DNA of 64,000 nt from JAUNBN01 sp036645935 (GCA_036645935.1 JAVXNE010000008.1:1-64000); one strand, 5' to 3'; positions 15,485 to 24,973 are shown, counted from the stretch's first letter. The notes: generated by a model not told the origin, from the sequence alone. Program-made: numbers and translations.

Positions 15485-16786
15485 ATGGAACGAAAAACAA
15501 TTGGTAGTTTTATTGCTGTGCTGCGAAAAGCAAATGGCCTCACGCAGAAGGATTTAGCGGAGAGATTAAATGTATCGGACAAATCAGTCAGTCGATGGGA
15601 GCGGGATGACGGTGCGCCGGATTTGTCCCTTGTTCCTGTCATTGCCGAAATTTTCAATGTTACCTGCGACGAATTACTGCGGGGCGAACGGCAAGCCGCT
15701 GCCCAGCAATCGGAGCAGCAGGGCGCTGATAAATCCTATCCAAAGGCGGAGAAACAGCGGCAGCGGATTTTGTCTGCAAGTTTATCCAAATATCGAAATC
15801 GCAGCTTGATTGCGGCGGGGCTAGCCATCGCCGGATTTCTCGCTGCAATGCTCTGTAACTTTGGCTTTCATCGTGCTTATATTGGCTTCCTGACTGGGGC
15901 TGTATTCTACTTAGCGGCAGTCATCTGTCAGGCAATATTTATAAACGGTGCATTTCTTTCGGTGTCAGATGATGAAATGGCGGGAGCCGAAGTGGAGCGA
16001 TTTCGCCATTCCGTGGTTTCTTTGGGGGAAAAAGCTATCAGTCTATCAGTGGTTTTACTGGCGCTGTCCCTGCCGCTGATTGTCTTTCCCACCGATACCT
16101 ACATGGGGCTTACTGCCGAAAGCTGGCTGATGGGTGCGCTGCTCTTTGGTCTGATGGGTATTGTTCTCTGCGGCGTTGTCTGCTATTTTTCGACCAATAC
16201 ACTCCAAAAAAGAGGGGTCTATACGCTGACTGAAAAAGAAAATGCCGCCTATCAGCACAATTTTAAGTGGCAGCGAACCTGCTCACTGATTTTATTGGCC
16301 GTACTCTGCATTACCTTGTTGGGCAACATTGCGGCTAACGGCTGGGGGGATATTTCCAATGTCGCAACAGGAACCTCATTTGATGATTTCGACGCCTTCA
16401 AAGCCTACATGGAGCAAGAGATATCCGCCGAACACAATGGAATCGGCGGCATTGACGGCGCACCCACACAGAGCATACCGGGCAGCGAGCATTACTTTGA
16501 TGAACAAGGAAATGACATTACAAAGGAACAATCCATGATCCGCACAATTACAGATAATTCCGGTAATGCTGTTTGCCGGTACATGAAGCGCAATCAGTCG
16601 GTGCGGAGCGTGCGCTACGGACATATGAATGGAGAACTTTTGCCGATTACCGTCTTCACCCAGCAGGATTTCATGGCGGCGCGACAGACGATTGCCTTGA
16701 GCAATACCATTTTCGGCGGTATTTATATGCTGGAGATCGCTGCAATATTTTTTATATATTTTAAAAAACGCACCCATGCAGTTTAA
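15485..16786 (+). CDS. XRE-family transcriptional regulator with multi-pass membrane domain
   Basis: A 433-residue protein with an N-terminal helix-turn-helix (about residues 5-60; LTQKDLAERLNVSDKSVSRWERDDGAPDL is the DNA-reading part, split here as LTQKDLAERLNVSDKS and VSRWERDDGAPDL). It is followed by several hydrophobic segments: about 100-145, two around 175-235, one near 265-285 and a C-terminal one. This matches a known Firmicute layout in which a cytoplasmic repressor is tethered to a sensory membrane part. The chosen ATG has AAGGA about 10 bases upstream; longer readings run into the tRNA and terminator and are artefacts. Its likely target is the exported-protein gene 41 bases downstream. 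Confidence 0.85.
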   Translation: MERKTIGSFIAVLRKANGLTQKDLAERLNVSDKSVSRWERDDGAPDLSLVPVIAEIFNVTCDELLRGERQAAAQQSEQQGADKSYPKAEKQRQRILSASLSKYRNRSLIAAGLAIAGFLAAMLCNFGFHRAYIGFLTGAVFYLAAVICQAIFINGAFLSVSDDEMAGAEVERFRHSVVSLGEKAISLSVVLLALSLPLIVFPTDTYMGLTAESWLMGALLFGLMGIVLCGVVCYFSTNTLQKRGVYTLTEKENAAYQHNFKWQRTCSLILLAVLCITLLGNIAANGWGDISNVATGTSFDDFDAFKAYMEQEISAEHNGIGGIDGAPTQSIPGSEHYFDEQGNDITKEQSMIRTITDNSGNAVCRYMKRNQSVRSVRYGHMNGELLPITVFTQQDFMAARQTIALSNTIFGGIYMLEIAAIFFIYFKKRTHAV

Positions 16787-16827
16787 CACAGGTGTGCGCA
16801 TAGGATCTGCGTTTGGAAGGTATCTTT

Positions 16828-17717
16828 GTGAAAAAGTTTCGTTTCATCCTTGTGCTTGTCTTGGTCTTCGCATTCTCTATTCCTCAAATGGTTTGTGCAA
16901 ATATGGCAGCTCCAAAAGAAGCGGATGTTGGTTCGTCAATCACATTTGAGCAAAATGATACCGTTTCGGTGCTGTCGGAAATATTGGATATCACGGTTAA
17001 GGGTTCAGATGCGGACATTGCTGCGACTTATACAATGAAGAACGCCGCAAATGAGAGCATTTCCACCCAAACGATGTTTCTTTCTCCAAATATTAAAAGC
17101 AGTGGTGTGGCGGTCATAATCAATGGCAAAAACACGTATTGCAGTGGAAAGCTATGCATTGAATTATGATACAGCAATAAACACCGATGATTGGCAGTAT
17201 GCTGTGCTTGCGGATGAAGCGATAGAAAGTCTTAATGCGGAGCAGACAGTTGATGCCATAACTTTTCAGATGGATTTCGAGCCAAATGAGATATGATGTC
17301 GTAGTTTCTTATCGTTATCGCCCCGGTGGCTACCCTGATTATGATTTCAATGCTAAAATTGGTCGAATTGAATATTATCTTGCCCCGGCTGCAATGTGGA
17401 ATGACTTTGGCGGCATTACGATTAATCTAAAGCTTGATGAGGATATGCCGGTTATATCAAGCAGCAATTTAGAGTTTGAGAAAATGAGCGCTCGCACATA
17501 TCAGTATGTTTCAGATACACTTCCCAAAGGAAATTCAGAGATCGTCATTGACGAAAACTGGTGGCAAAACATTTTCAGCACTTCGAGAAGCCCTTATTTT
17601 TCTATGACAGGTATGCTGTTTGCTCCGTTTATTTTAATTGCCGTTACCGTTGGCATATTAATTGTTTGGCGTTTGCGTAAAAATAAAAAGCCCAATCATC
17701 AAAATCGGAGATTATGA
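16828..17717 (+). pseudogene. Frameshifted gene for an exported, membrane-anchored protein
   Basis: Three overlapping reading frames together encode one plausible protein. The first (from a GTG at 16828, preceded by GGAAGG) has a signal peptide ending near QMVCA and runs to about 17140. The second covers about 17138-17285 (AVESYALNYD to FEPNE), and the third (from about 17286) ends in a membrane anchor, LFAPFILIAVTVGILIVW, and a basic tail RLRKNKK. Two frame changes are needed, so the gene is broken here unless the assembly has indels. No known domain was recognised. It probably formed an operon with the XRE membrane regulator. Confidence 0.7.
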
Positions 17718-18759
17718 GCATAAGCCACGCCAAACCGCAAAATTTTTTCCCATCACCACATGAAGAAGATCCTTAATCTCATGGATTAGGGGCTTTATGT
17801 TATTATTTGTTGTTTTGGACTCTTTCTAACATATTCTTAAAAGAACCACTGAAAAATTGCGCACCACTTGCTTGCATCGCATATTTGTTTGAGTGCAATT
17901 AAGCGGAAAGGTTATAAAATCCGCAAGTAGGAACAGCATCAGCTTAAAAACGATGTGCAATGGCTCTGAAAATCGATGTGAAGAAGCATCATCCGCCATT
18001 GTCCCCATTCCTTCGGCGTCAACAAAGGTCTGTCTCACCCCTCATGCTATACAAGTTGCTGGTCACAGCGCGAAAAGGTCGTTGTGCTTTAGGCACTGGC
18101 GGCTGCTCCCCCACATCAGAAAAGTTCTCTCTGCCGTAGTATAAGCGCGGCAAACACTGTCGTGAAAAATAGATTATCATCGGCAATCCACAACGTCCCT
18201 CAGCTGTCAAGCATATTTCGCAAGAAAGATTATTTTTCACCAATGCTCTCTGCTGTTTCCTTTCATAGATAGAAACTTTGATCACCGGATTGCCCCGTCC
18301 AACATCGTAGCCCTTTATGGCGCAAGCACACGGACTCCCCGCTCGTATGCTTTCGTTCGAAATGGTCAGCGCCGCTTTTTTTACCCGCCGCCGAACCTGC
18401 GTTCTTTGTCCGCACATGTTTTTCTCGGGTTCACTCTCTTGTGTGCTCGTTTTTGCGCTTTGCAGTCCTGAAATCACTGAATTTCAAATGACTTTCTGCT
18501 TTAGTTGAAGTATACTGTATATGAAAGTCATATGCGATTTTTGCGGCGGATTGTGTCAATTCGCAATCGCACATCATCGTTTATCTGTTTTTCAAAAAAT
18601 CAACAGTGGTTTTTCTGTTTTGAAATAATGAGATCTTTGCAGATGTATCGCACCTCAATCATGCAGCGGCAATTCGTTTGCGACAATCGTTTTTATTAAA
18701 ACTCATTTGTAATGCTATTATTAAAACGGCCGCGTTTTCTGCGGGCGACGGAGGTTGTT
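17718..18759. other. About 1 kb without a convincing gene
   Basis: A stem with a small bulge at 17770-17793 (CCT, TAATC / GATTA, GGG) followed by T-rich sequence may terminate the preceding gene. The open frames in the rest lack ribosome sites and known motifs. At 18505-18530 the word TTGAAGTATAC resembles the TTGAAGTGTAC upstream of cysE. I see nothing else. Confidence 0.5.
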
Positions 18760-20730
18760 TTGTCAAATCTATCAATCGAAAAATCCGAGCGCCGCTTTAA
18801 ACAAAAGCTGTTCATTTACGGTGCGCTTGTCGGAGCGTCGGTCTTTTTGCTGATCTTCGGGCTGAAATCGCTGGTGGTGACAGATGATTCGTGGATACTG
18901 GGCGGTTATATCGAACAGGACATCCTCCAGCACTATCTGGGCTGGATGTCCTACCGAGCATCGCCTCTCGCGCTTCCTCTTTGCATAACGACACAGTTTT
19001 ACTCGCCTGTCGGTATAAGCATCGCCTACACCGACTCCATCCCGCTCTTCGCGATTATCTTTCGGCTGCTTGAGCCGCTGCTGCCCGACACATTTCAGTA
19101 TTTCGGAATATTCATGTTGCTCTGCTTCATTCTCCAAGGCAGCTGTGCGGCGCTGTTGCTCTCGCTGTTTATGAAAGGCAGTTTGCGCCCGCTCGTCGGC
19201 AGCGCATTGTTTGCTGTTAGTCCTGTTCTTCTTGAACGGGCGTTCAGGCACACCGCACTCAGCGCACAGTTTCTGATACTTGCAGCACTCTACATGTACT
19301 TTTCGGCGCGCCGCAAAAACAGATTGTTGTCACTGTGGTTCGCCGCGCTCGCGGCGCTAGCGGTGACCATTCACGCCTATTTTGTTCCGCTGCTGTTTGC
19401 GATTGCGTTTGCGTCGCTGCTCGAATATGCGGTGAAACACAAAACTTTGCTACGGCCGCTCTCACTGCTCATCGCGAGTTTTGCTGCAGTTCTCGCGTCA
19501 GCGTGGGCAGTTGGTCTGTTTCACTCTAAATCGAGCCAAACAATCGGTTACGGATACTTCTGCATGAACCTCAACTCACTTTTCAATCCCACGAGTCAGG
19601 GTATCGACAGCTGGAGTGCGCTGCTTCCACGATGGGGTCAGGGACTCGGAACATACGAGGGATTCAACTACCTCGGTCTCGGGGTGCTTGTCATCTGCGT
19701 GTGTGCTGCCGTTTACAGCGTCGTTAATCTAAGAAATCTGAATTTCAGGGCGCGCGTAAAGTCGCATTTCGGTCTCGTGTTCGTCTGCATCTGCCTGAGC
19801 GTTTTTGCGATCAGCAATGTTGTGGTTCTAAATTCATTTACGCTTTTTGAAATTGGCATACCGCGCTCACTGATTGACATATGCTCCAATCTGCGCGCGA
19901 GCGGCCGCATGTTCTGGGTGCCGTATTACCTAATTATGCTCGCATGCGTGCTGTTTGTCGTCCGTCGCGTGAAGCCCAGGTGGATGCTGGCTTCGCTGTG
20001 CGCTCTCGTTGTAGTTCAAACTGTGGATATGACTCCCGCACTACTGCAAAAACACAACTATCTTTACAGCGAAACACCAATGTATTCCAGCCCATTTACA
20101 AGCGAATTCTGGAAAATCGCGGCAAGAAACTACGATCGCATCTTCACGATCGATTCCCGCGGCATACATGAACCGCTGTTCATGGCCCACATCGCTGTGG
20201 AAAACGGGATGACCAGCAACGATCCATTTGCAGCGCGCAGTGACCTCGCGCTGCTCGACGATGAAATCGAGGCCGAGATGGACAAGGCACGTAAAGGAGA
20301 CATCGATCCCAAAACACTCTACATCACCACATATGAAAGCACCTTCCTTCGCTATGCCGATTTCTTCCTTGGCAAGGCTCTATGCGCCCGCGTGGATATG
20401 TACTGGTACGTGTTAGCGCCCTACAACGCTGATTTACTCTCTTCCGCATTCCCCGGAGCCGATGTGTTTATCTACAACTCACTTCCATTCACTGTGGCCG
20501 ATCACACCGACGAGCAGTGGTCAGGCGGGGTTTTTAACTCCGATCCCAAGACGATTTGTTTTTATGACAATATCCAAAACCGAAAATCTCTCACTGGGGC
20601 ATCGGCACTTGTGCTCGGAGAAGAGCGATACAATATAAAGAGCGCGAACTATCTGGATAAGGGCTGGATCATTCTCAAGCTCGACCGCTCGGGCGAGGCA
20701 CTGCGAGGCGTTGAACTTGACGTTGAATGA
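18760..20730 (+). CDS. DUF6311 polytopic membrane protein, GT-C glycosyltransferase-like
   Basis: A 656-residue membrane protein of the DUF6311 family. Recognisable blocks include WILGGYIEQDILQHYLGW near residue 45, IAYTDSIPLFA, and LPDTFQYFGIFMLLCF, followed by about ten membrane helices and a soluble extracytoplasmic C-terminal third. The topology and the acidic residue pair in the first large loop resemble GT-C transferases that use lipid-linked sugars; activity is unproven. The start chosen is TTG at 18760, six bases after GGAGG; an ATG 16 codons upstream lies before that ribosome site. It stands alone with its own terminator, next to the surface adhesin. Confidence 0.8.
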   Translation: MSNLSIEKSERRFKQKLFIYGALVGASVFLLIFGLKSLVVTDDSWILGGYIEQDILQHYLGWMSYRASPLALPLCITTQFYSPVGISIAYTDSIPLFAIIFRLLEPLLPDTFQYFGIFMLLCFILQGSCAALLLSLFMKGSLRPLVGSALFAVSPVLLERAFRHTALSAQFLILAALYMYFSARRKNRLLSLWFAALAALAVTIHAYFVPLLFAIAFASLLEYAVKHKTLLRPLSLLIASFAAVLASAWAVGLFHSKSSQTIGYGYFCMNLNSLFNPTSQGIDSWSALLPRWGQGLGTYEGFNYLGLGVLVICVCAAVYSVVNLRNLNFRARVKSHFGLVFVCICLSVFAISNVVVLNSFTLFEIGIPRSLIDICSNLRASGRMFWVPYYLIMLACVLFVVRRVKPRWMLASLCALVVVQTVDMTPALLQKHNYLYSETPMYSSPFTSEFWKIAARNYDRIFTIDSRGIHEPLFMAHIAVENGMTSNDPFAARSDLALLDDEIEAEMDKARKGDIDPKTLYITTYESTFLRYADFFLGKALCARVDMYWYVLAPYNADLLSSAFPGADVFIYNSLPFTVADHTDEQWSGGVFNSDPKTICFYDNIQNRKSLTGASALVLGEERYNIKSANYLDKGWIILKLDRSGEALRGVELDVE

Positions 20731-20810
20731 GCCGCGGATTCACCGAAGTGACTCCTGTTTATTGCAAAATCGATCTTTTTAATCTGTTGAATACAATAAT
20801 ATTTACTTTT

Positions 20811-20841
20811 AAAACACCCCAGCTTTGCGCTGAGGTGTTTT
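20811..20841 (+). terminator. Terminator of the DUF6311 gene
   Basis: The stem AAAACACC-CAGC / GCTG-GGTGTTTT has one internal mismatch and a short loop, and is followed by T/A-rich sequence, 80 bases after the stop codon. Confidence 0.8.
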
Positions 20842-20972
20842 ATATATGCAAAATCGTCTTGCGGCTTTCCTGCTTTCCACGTTTCCGTAACCCGGAATCC
20901 AACTGAAGACTCTGTGCCAAACCCTCTTTTTTACGCTTTTTATGCGCAAAATTTGCATAAAGCAGTCGCTAT

Positions 20973-21002
20973 CTCAAGTCATAGAACCTCAAGTCGTGGA
21001 AT
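20973..21002 (+). repeat. 15-bp tandem direct repeat upstream of the adhesin gene
   Basis: CTCAAGTCATAGAAC is followed directly by CTCAAGTCGTGGAAT (12 of 15 identical). It ends 37 bases before the adhesin start, just before a TATTATAC that could be the -10 box, so it may bind a regulator. Confidence 0.5.
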
Positions 21003-21039
21003 AACATATTATACGACAAAATACTTTAGGGGGTTCTAA

Positions 21040-24030
21040 ATGAAAAGCAAAGTTAAAGCTTTTGCGATCGTTTTTATGGCGCTTCTCTTGTGCCTGCAAC
21101 CGTTCGTCGGAGCTGCTTCCAATCTAAGCGACGATCTGACTCATACAGGTGCCGCACAGGCAGGCTACCCTGCGATAATCGCAGGTGGCGCACATCTCCC
21201 AATAAGCTCGTTTTATTTGGCAAGCACCGCGGCCGGTAGCCAGCTTGAGGCGTACTCCGCAGACTCTGCCTCCAGCGCAGTAGTAGGCCACCATTATTCC
21301 GTTATTAATCTTGAGGATGCTTTTTTCGGCGCTGCCAACGCCAAAAAGCTGCGGACGATATTGCTCAACAGCTATCCGTTCACAAGCCTCAGCTCAATTC
21401 AAACTGCATCTGGTTTGCAGATTTTAACGCCGCAGGAGGCCATATCTGCGGCGCAGCTCGCCGTTTGGTATCTGACTAACGGCACAGCATATGACCCTTA
21501 TGTCTCACCCGACATCGGCGAGGCCTCGCGTGTGAGAGCGCTCAGAGACTGGTACATGACGCAACCCGACACCGCGCCTCTCAGCACAATCGCCAATATC
21601 GCGATACAGCACTCATTTGAGACAAACGGCTCGCTAAATATCGCCTATCGCGCGACGCAGCCGAACATCCCTCTGACATGCACGCTCTCGCCTAACGTTG
21701 CAAGCACAACACAGCCACTCGACTCACAAGGGTTTGCACACACAATCGTCCCCAATCCACCCGCATCGTTAGTCGCCTCCGTGAGCGGTTCACAATCCGT
21801 TTCGAGAGACGCGTTCTTCTATGCACCACATGGAGGTCGCTCTGCCGCTCAGTCGATGGCCGGAGTCACCAGCGGAACTATCGCGCTTAAAAACACCGTC
21901 ACAATCGAATGCCCCCCGATATCCGGTGGAGGCATTAAGATAATTAAAATTGACTCCGCCACAGGCAACCCTCTGCCCGGAGTCGAGTTTCTTATCTCTC
22001 AGAACGCCAACTTCTCAAATCCCGTGTACACCGTCACAACTGACGCTTCCGGCATAGCGCTGAAAACCGGTCTTGCCGCCGGAACGTGGTATGTCAAGGA
22101 AGTTGCGCCGCCGAGCGGATATATGCCGATCACCGAGGTCTTCACCGTCGTGGTCGGAACCGCCATCGTCGAGCTTGATGTCAAAAATACGCCGTATTCC
22201 GGAATTAAAATTTTGAAAGTTGACGAGAACAATCTGCCGCTCGCCGGAGGCGTTTTCAGCATCTACGCGGGCAGCAGCGCAACGGGAACGCCGCTCTATA
22301 CAGGGCTNNNNNNNNNNNNNNNNNNNNNNNNNNNNNNNNNNNNNNNNNNNNNNNNNNNNNNNNNNNNNNNNNNNNNNNNNNNNNNNNNNNNNNNNNNNNN
22401 NNNNNNGGGATTTGTGAAAGCCCCGAACCCCATCACCATTACCGTCGCCGTTGGTGAGACCAAACAGGTCAAGTTTATCAACACCTGCGAGACAACTTCG
22501 GGGATCACGATACTCAAGGTTGACGAGAATAATCTGCCGCTCGCCGGAGGCGTTTTCAGCATCTACGCGGGCAGCAGCGCAACGGGCACGCCGCTCTATA
22601 CAGGGCTTACAACAAACAGCAGCGGCACAGTGACCAAGAGCGGCCTTGCGGCCGGAACGTACACCGTGCTCGAGACGCAGGCTCCTGCGGGATTTGTGAA
22701 AGCCCCGAACCCCATCACCATTACCGTCGCCGTTGGTGAGACCAAACAGGTCAAGTTTATCAACACGGCACTCCGCAACTCGGGAATTCAGATTTTTAAA
22801 GTCAATCACAATGCCGTTCCGCTTGCAGGCGGTGTCTTCAGCATCTATGCCGGAAGCAGCGCCACAGGAACCCCGCTCTACACCAACCTCACAACCGGCA
22901 GCAACGGTCTGGTGCTTCAGGGTAACCTTGCGGCAGGCACTTACACCGTGCTTGAAACGCAAGCTCCAACAGGCTATATAAAGGCTCCAAACCCGATCAC
23001 TGTGACTCTCGCCGCAAGTGAAGTTAAGCAGATCACATTTACCAACACGCCCGCATACAATTCAGGCATTCAAATTATCAAAGTAGATGAGGGCAATCTC
23101 CCGCTCGCCGGAGGCGTCTTCAGCATCTATGCAGGCAGCAGCGCCACAGGAACACCACTCTACACTAATCTCACCACTGACAGCACAGGCAAAGTACTCC
23201 AGAGCGGACTCATTGCAGGAACTTACACTGTGCTTGAAACACAGGCACCCGCGGGCTATGTTAAAGCCAATGTTCCGCAAACTGTCGTACTCGCGGTGAA
23301 TGAGACGTCGGATGTCAAGTTCGTGAATACGCGCGAAGCAAGTTCCGCCATTCAGATCATCAAGGTCGATCAATACAATCTTCCTGTTGCCGGCGCAAAA
23401 TTCAGCATCTATGCCGGAAGCACCACCACGGGAACACCTCTATACACAAATCTCACCACAAACAGCAGCGGAGTTGTCCTCCAGGGCGGTCTTGCCGCCG
23501 GAACGTACACCGTGCTTGAAACCGAAGCCCCTGCGGGATACCAAAAATCCCCCAACCCGATCACGGTGACTGTCGCTGCAAAGGAGACCAAAAACGTCAA
23601 TTTCGTGAACACATGCACCAAGAGCATTATGCACCTGTTCAAATATGACGCCGTCACTCATCAACAGCTAGCAGGTGCGGTTTTCAAAGTGTATGACAGC
23701 GCAGCGCTGACACATGAGGTCGCTCAGGCAACGAGCCTTGCAGGCGGTCCCGCAGTCATCGACACGCTCAGCCCCGGAACATATTACGTCAAGGAAACCG
23801 CAGTTCCAAGTGGTTACCTGCTCGATCCCAATCCCAAAACCGTGACCCTGACGTCCGGAACCGTCACTGATGTCAACTTCTACAACTCGAAGAGCGTGCC
23901 AACCGCCGGAAATTACGGCAGACTCCTTATTGTCGGCGTCGCAATGATGAGCCTTTGCGTTTTGGGTTGGGTGGGATTCATCCTAAACAAAAAAAGGATC
24001 GAGACTGAATCACATGAAGAAAATCTTTAA
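21040..24030 (+). CDS. Secreted SpaA/Cna-B repeat adhesin with a thioester-like N-terminal domain
   Basis: A cell-wall protein of about 996 residues (length uncertain because of a gap). It has a signal peptide (residues 1-26) and a domain resembling the thioester adhesin domain, with the conserved AAQLAVWYLTNG around Gln139. However, the position expected for the reactive cysteine reads AYSADSA, with Ser73. Seven SpaA/Cna-B domains of about 88 residues follow, each with Lys in the opening KxD strand, ETxAPxGY, and a closing F-x-N-T, as needed for intramolecular isopeptide bonds. The C terminus has VPTAG, a hydrophobic helix and a KKR tail, a sorting-signal layout. It overlaps the sortase gene by 17 bases. 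AGGGGG precedes the ATG. Confidence 0.88.
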   Translation: MKSKVKAFAIVFMALLLCLQPFVGAASNLSDDLTHTGAAQAGYPAIIAGGAHLPISSFYLASTAAGSQLEAYSADSASSAVVGHHYSVINLEDAFFGAANAKKLRTILLNSYPFTSLSSIQTASGLQILTPQEAISAAQLAVWYLTNGTAYDPYVSPDIGEASRVRALRDWYMTQPDTAPLSTIANIAIQHSFETNGSLNIAYRATQPNIPLTCTLSPNVASTTQPLDSQGFAHTIVPNPPASLVASVSGSQSVSRDAFFYAPHGGRSAAQSMAGVTSGTIALKNTVTIECPPISGGGIKIIKIDSATGNPLPGVEFLISQNANFSNPVYTVTTDASGIALKTGLAAGTWYVKEVAPPSGYMPITEVFTVVVGTAIVELDVKNTPYSGIKILKVDENNLPLAGGVFSIYAGSSATGTPLYTGXXXXXXXXXXXXXXXXXXXXXXXXXXXXXXXXXXGFVKAPNPITITVAVGETKQVKFINTCETTSGITILKVDENNLPLAGGVFSIYAGSSATGTPLYTGLTTNSSGTVTKSGLAAGTYTVLETQAPAGFVKAPNPITITVAVGETKQVKFINTALRNSGIQIFKVNHNAVPLAGGVFSIYAGSSATGTPLYTNLTTGSNGLVLQGNLAAGTYTVLETQAPTGYIKAPNPITVTLAASEVKQITFTNTPAYNSGIQIIKVDEGNLPLAGGVFSIYAGSSATGTPLYTNLTTDSTGKVLQSGLIAGTYTVLETQAPAGYVKANVPQTVVLAVNETSDVKFVNTREASSAIQIIKVDQYNLPVAGAKFSIYAGSTTTGTPLYTNLTTNSSGVVLQGGLAAGTYTVLETEAPAGYQKSPNPITVTVAAKETKNVNFVNTCTKSIMHLFKYDAVTHQQLAGAVFKVYDSAALTHEVAQATSLAGGPAVIDTLSPGTYYVKETAVPSGYLLDPNPKTVTLTSGTVTDVNFYNSKSVPTAGNYGRLLIVGVAMMSLCVLGWVGFILNKKRIETESHEENL
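22308..22406. other. Assembly gap (99 N) within the adhesin repeats
   Basis: The gap lies inside the second SpaA repeat, and its flanks are nearly identical to the third repeat. The corresponding stretch of the next repeat is 81 bases, so both values keep the frame. The true number of repeat copies cannot be known from this sequence. Confidence 0.97.
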
Positions 24031-24973
24031 TATATTACAGAACAAGTGGTTTGTACTCGGGTTAATAATGATGACAGCGGTTTCCGCTGTCATCATTATC
24101 CTGGGAATTATAACCGTCCGCAGCGCCGACGAGGGACTCAGTGAGGGGTTGCTTTACACCGAGCAGGCACTTCTTATCGAAAGCAAAAAAAATCCCTCAA
24201 CGACGGACGATGATAAAAACACCGACATTTCCGATTCCTCAACAAAACCCGTTTCGGGCTCGGGCTCCGGTTCGGGCTCCGGTTCGGGCTCCGGCTCCGG
24301 CTCGGGTTCGGGCTCGGGCTCCGGCTCCGGCTCGGGATCGGGCTCCGGCTCCGGTTCGGGCTCGGGCTCCGGCTCCGGTTCGGGATCGGGCTCGGGCTCC
24401 GGCTCCGGCTCGGGATCGGGCTCCGGCTCCGGATCGGGCTCCGGCTCCGGTTCGGGCTCGGGCTCCGGCTCCGGTTCGGGATCGGGCTCGGGCTCCGGCT
24501 CCGGTTCGGGATCGGGCTCGGGCTCCGGCTCCGACAGACCCGGCACAGAGACCGAAACACCGCCGTCTGCCGGCAGCGCAATACTTTCAGTCACCGCCTC
24601 GGGCAAAGATCACCGATTCGCGCTGTATGACGGACTGACCCGCGAGCATCTGTGGCTGGGCGTTGCTCGGACAGAAGAAAGCGCTAAACCTGGAGATAAG
24701 GATAACTGTGTGGTATTCGGCCATCGGGATTCGGCGTTCAGATGCTTAAAAGACGTGAAACTCGGCAGCAAGGTTACGATCACAGACAGTCGGAACAAAT
24801 ATACCTATACAGTTGAAAAGACACAGATTTGCGCTCCCGAATCCCCCGACATAACGCAGTCTTATGACAGTGCCCATCTCACACTCGTAACTTGTTATCC
24901 GTTTATTTACAGCGGACCCGCCGCGGAAAGATACCTTGTTATCTGCAAGCTGGAGTCGTCAAAAAAACTTTAG
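24014..24973 (+). CDS. Class D-like sortase with a 93-residue Ser-Gly linker
   Basis: Sortases cleave the sorting motif of surface proteins and attach them to peptidoglycan. This 319-residue protein has an N-terminal membrane anchor (about residues 12-35), an acidic/Ser-rich stretch, a Ser-Gly dipeptide run at residues 81-173, and a sortase domain of about 146 residues. Catalytic residues fit: His237 in VFGHRDSAF, Cys294 in TLVTCYPF and Arg306 in AAERYLV. It overlaps the adhesin gene, its obvious substrate. The linker presumably lets the catalytic domain reach through the wall. A reverse-strand Pro-Glu frame over the linker is a by-product of the repeat. Confidence 0.93.
   Translation: MKKIFNILQNKWFVLGLIMMTAVSAVIIILGIITVRSADEGLSEGLLYTEQALLIESKKNPSTTDDDKNTDISDSSTKPVSGSGSGSGSGSGSGSGSGSGSGSGSGSGSGSGSGSGSGSGSGSGSGSGSGSGSGSGSGSGSGSGSGSGSGSGSGSGSGSGSGSGSGSGSGSGSDRPGTETETPPSAGSAILSVTASGKDHRFALYDGLTREHLWLGVARTEESAKPGDKDNCVVFGHRDSAFRCLKDVKLGSKVTITDSRNKYTYTVEKTQICAPESPDITQSYDSAHLTLVTCYPFIYSGPAAERYLVICKLESSKKL
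24254..24532 (+). repeat. GC-rich 6-bp minisatellite encoding the Ser-Gly linker
   Basis: About 46 hexamer units built from GGCTCC, GGCTCG, GGTTCG and GGATCG. A higher-order 30-bp unit (GGTTCGGGATCGGGCTCGGG followed by CTCCGGCTCC) recurs near 24376, 24472 and 24502. Gain or loss of hexamers keeps the frame, so linker length can vary between strains. Confidence 0.95.

Noticed and set aside
18019..18477. A 152-residue minus-strand frame in the 17.7-18.7 kb gap
   Set aside because: No ribosome site or recognisable domain, and the composition looks random.
24154..24606. A minus-strand Pro-Glu repeat protein opposite the sortase linker
   Set aside because: It is the reverse-strand reading of the Ser-Gly minisatellite; the plus-strand frame encodes a complete sortase.
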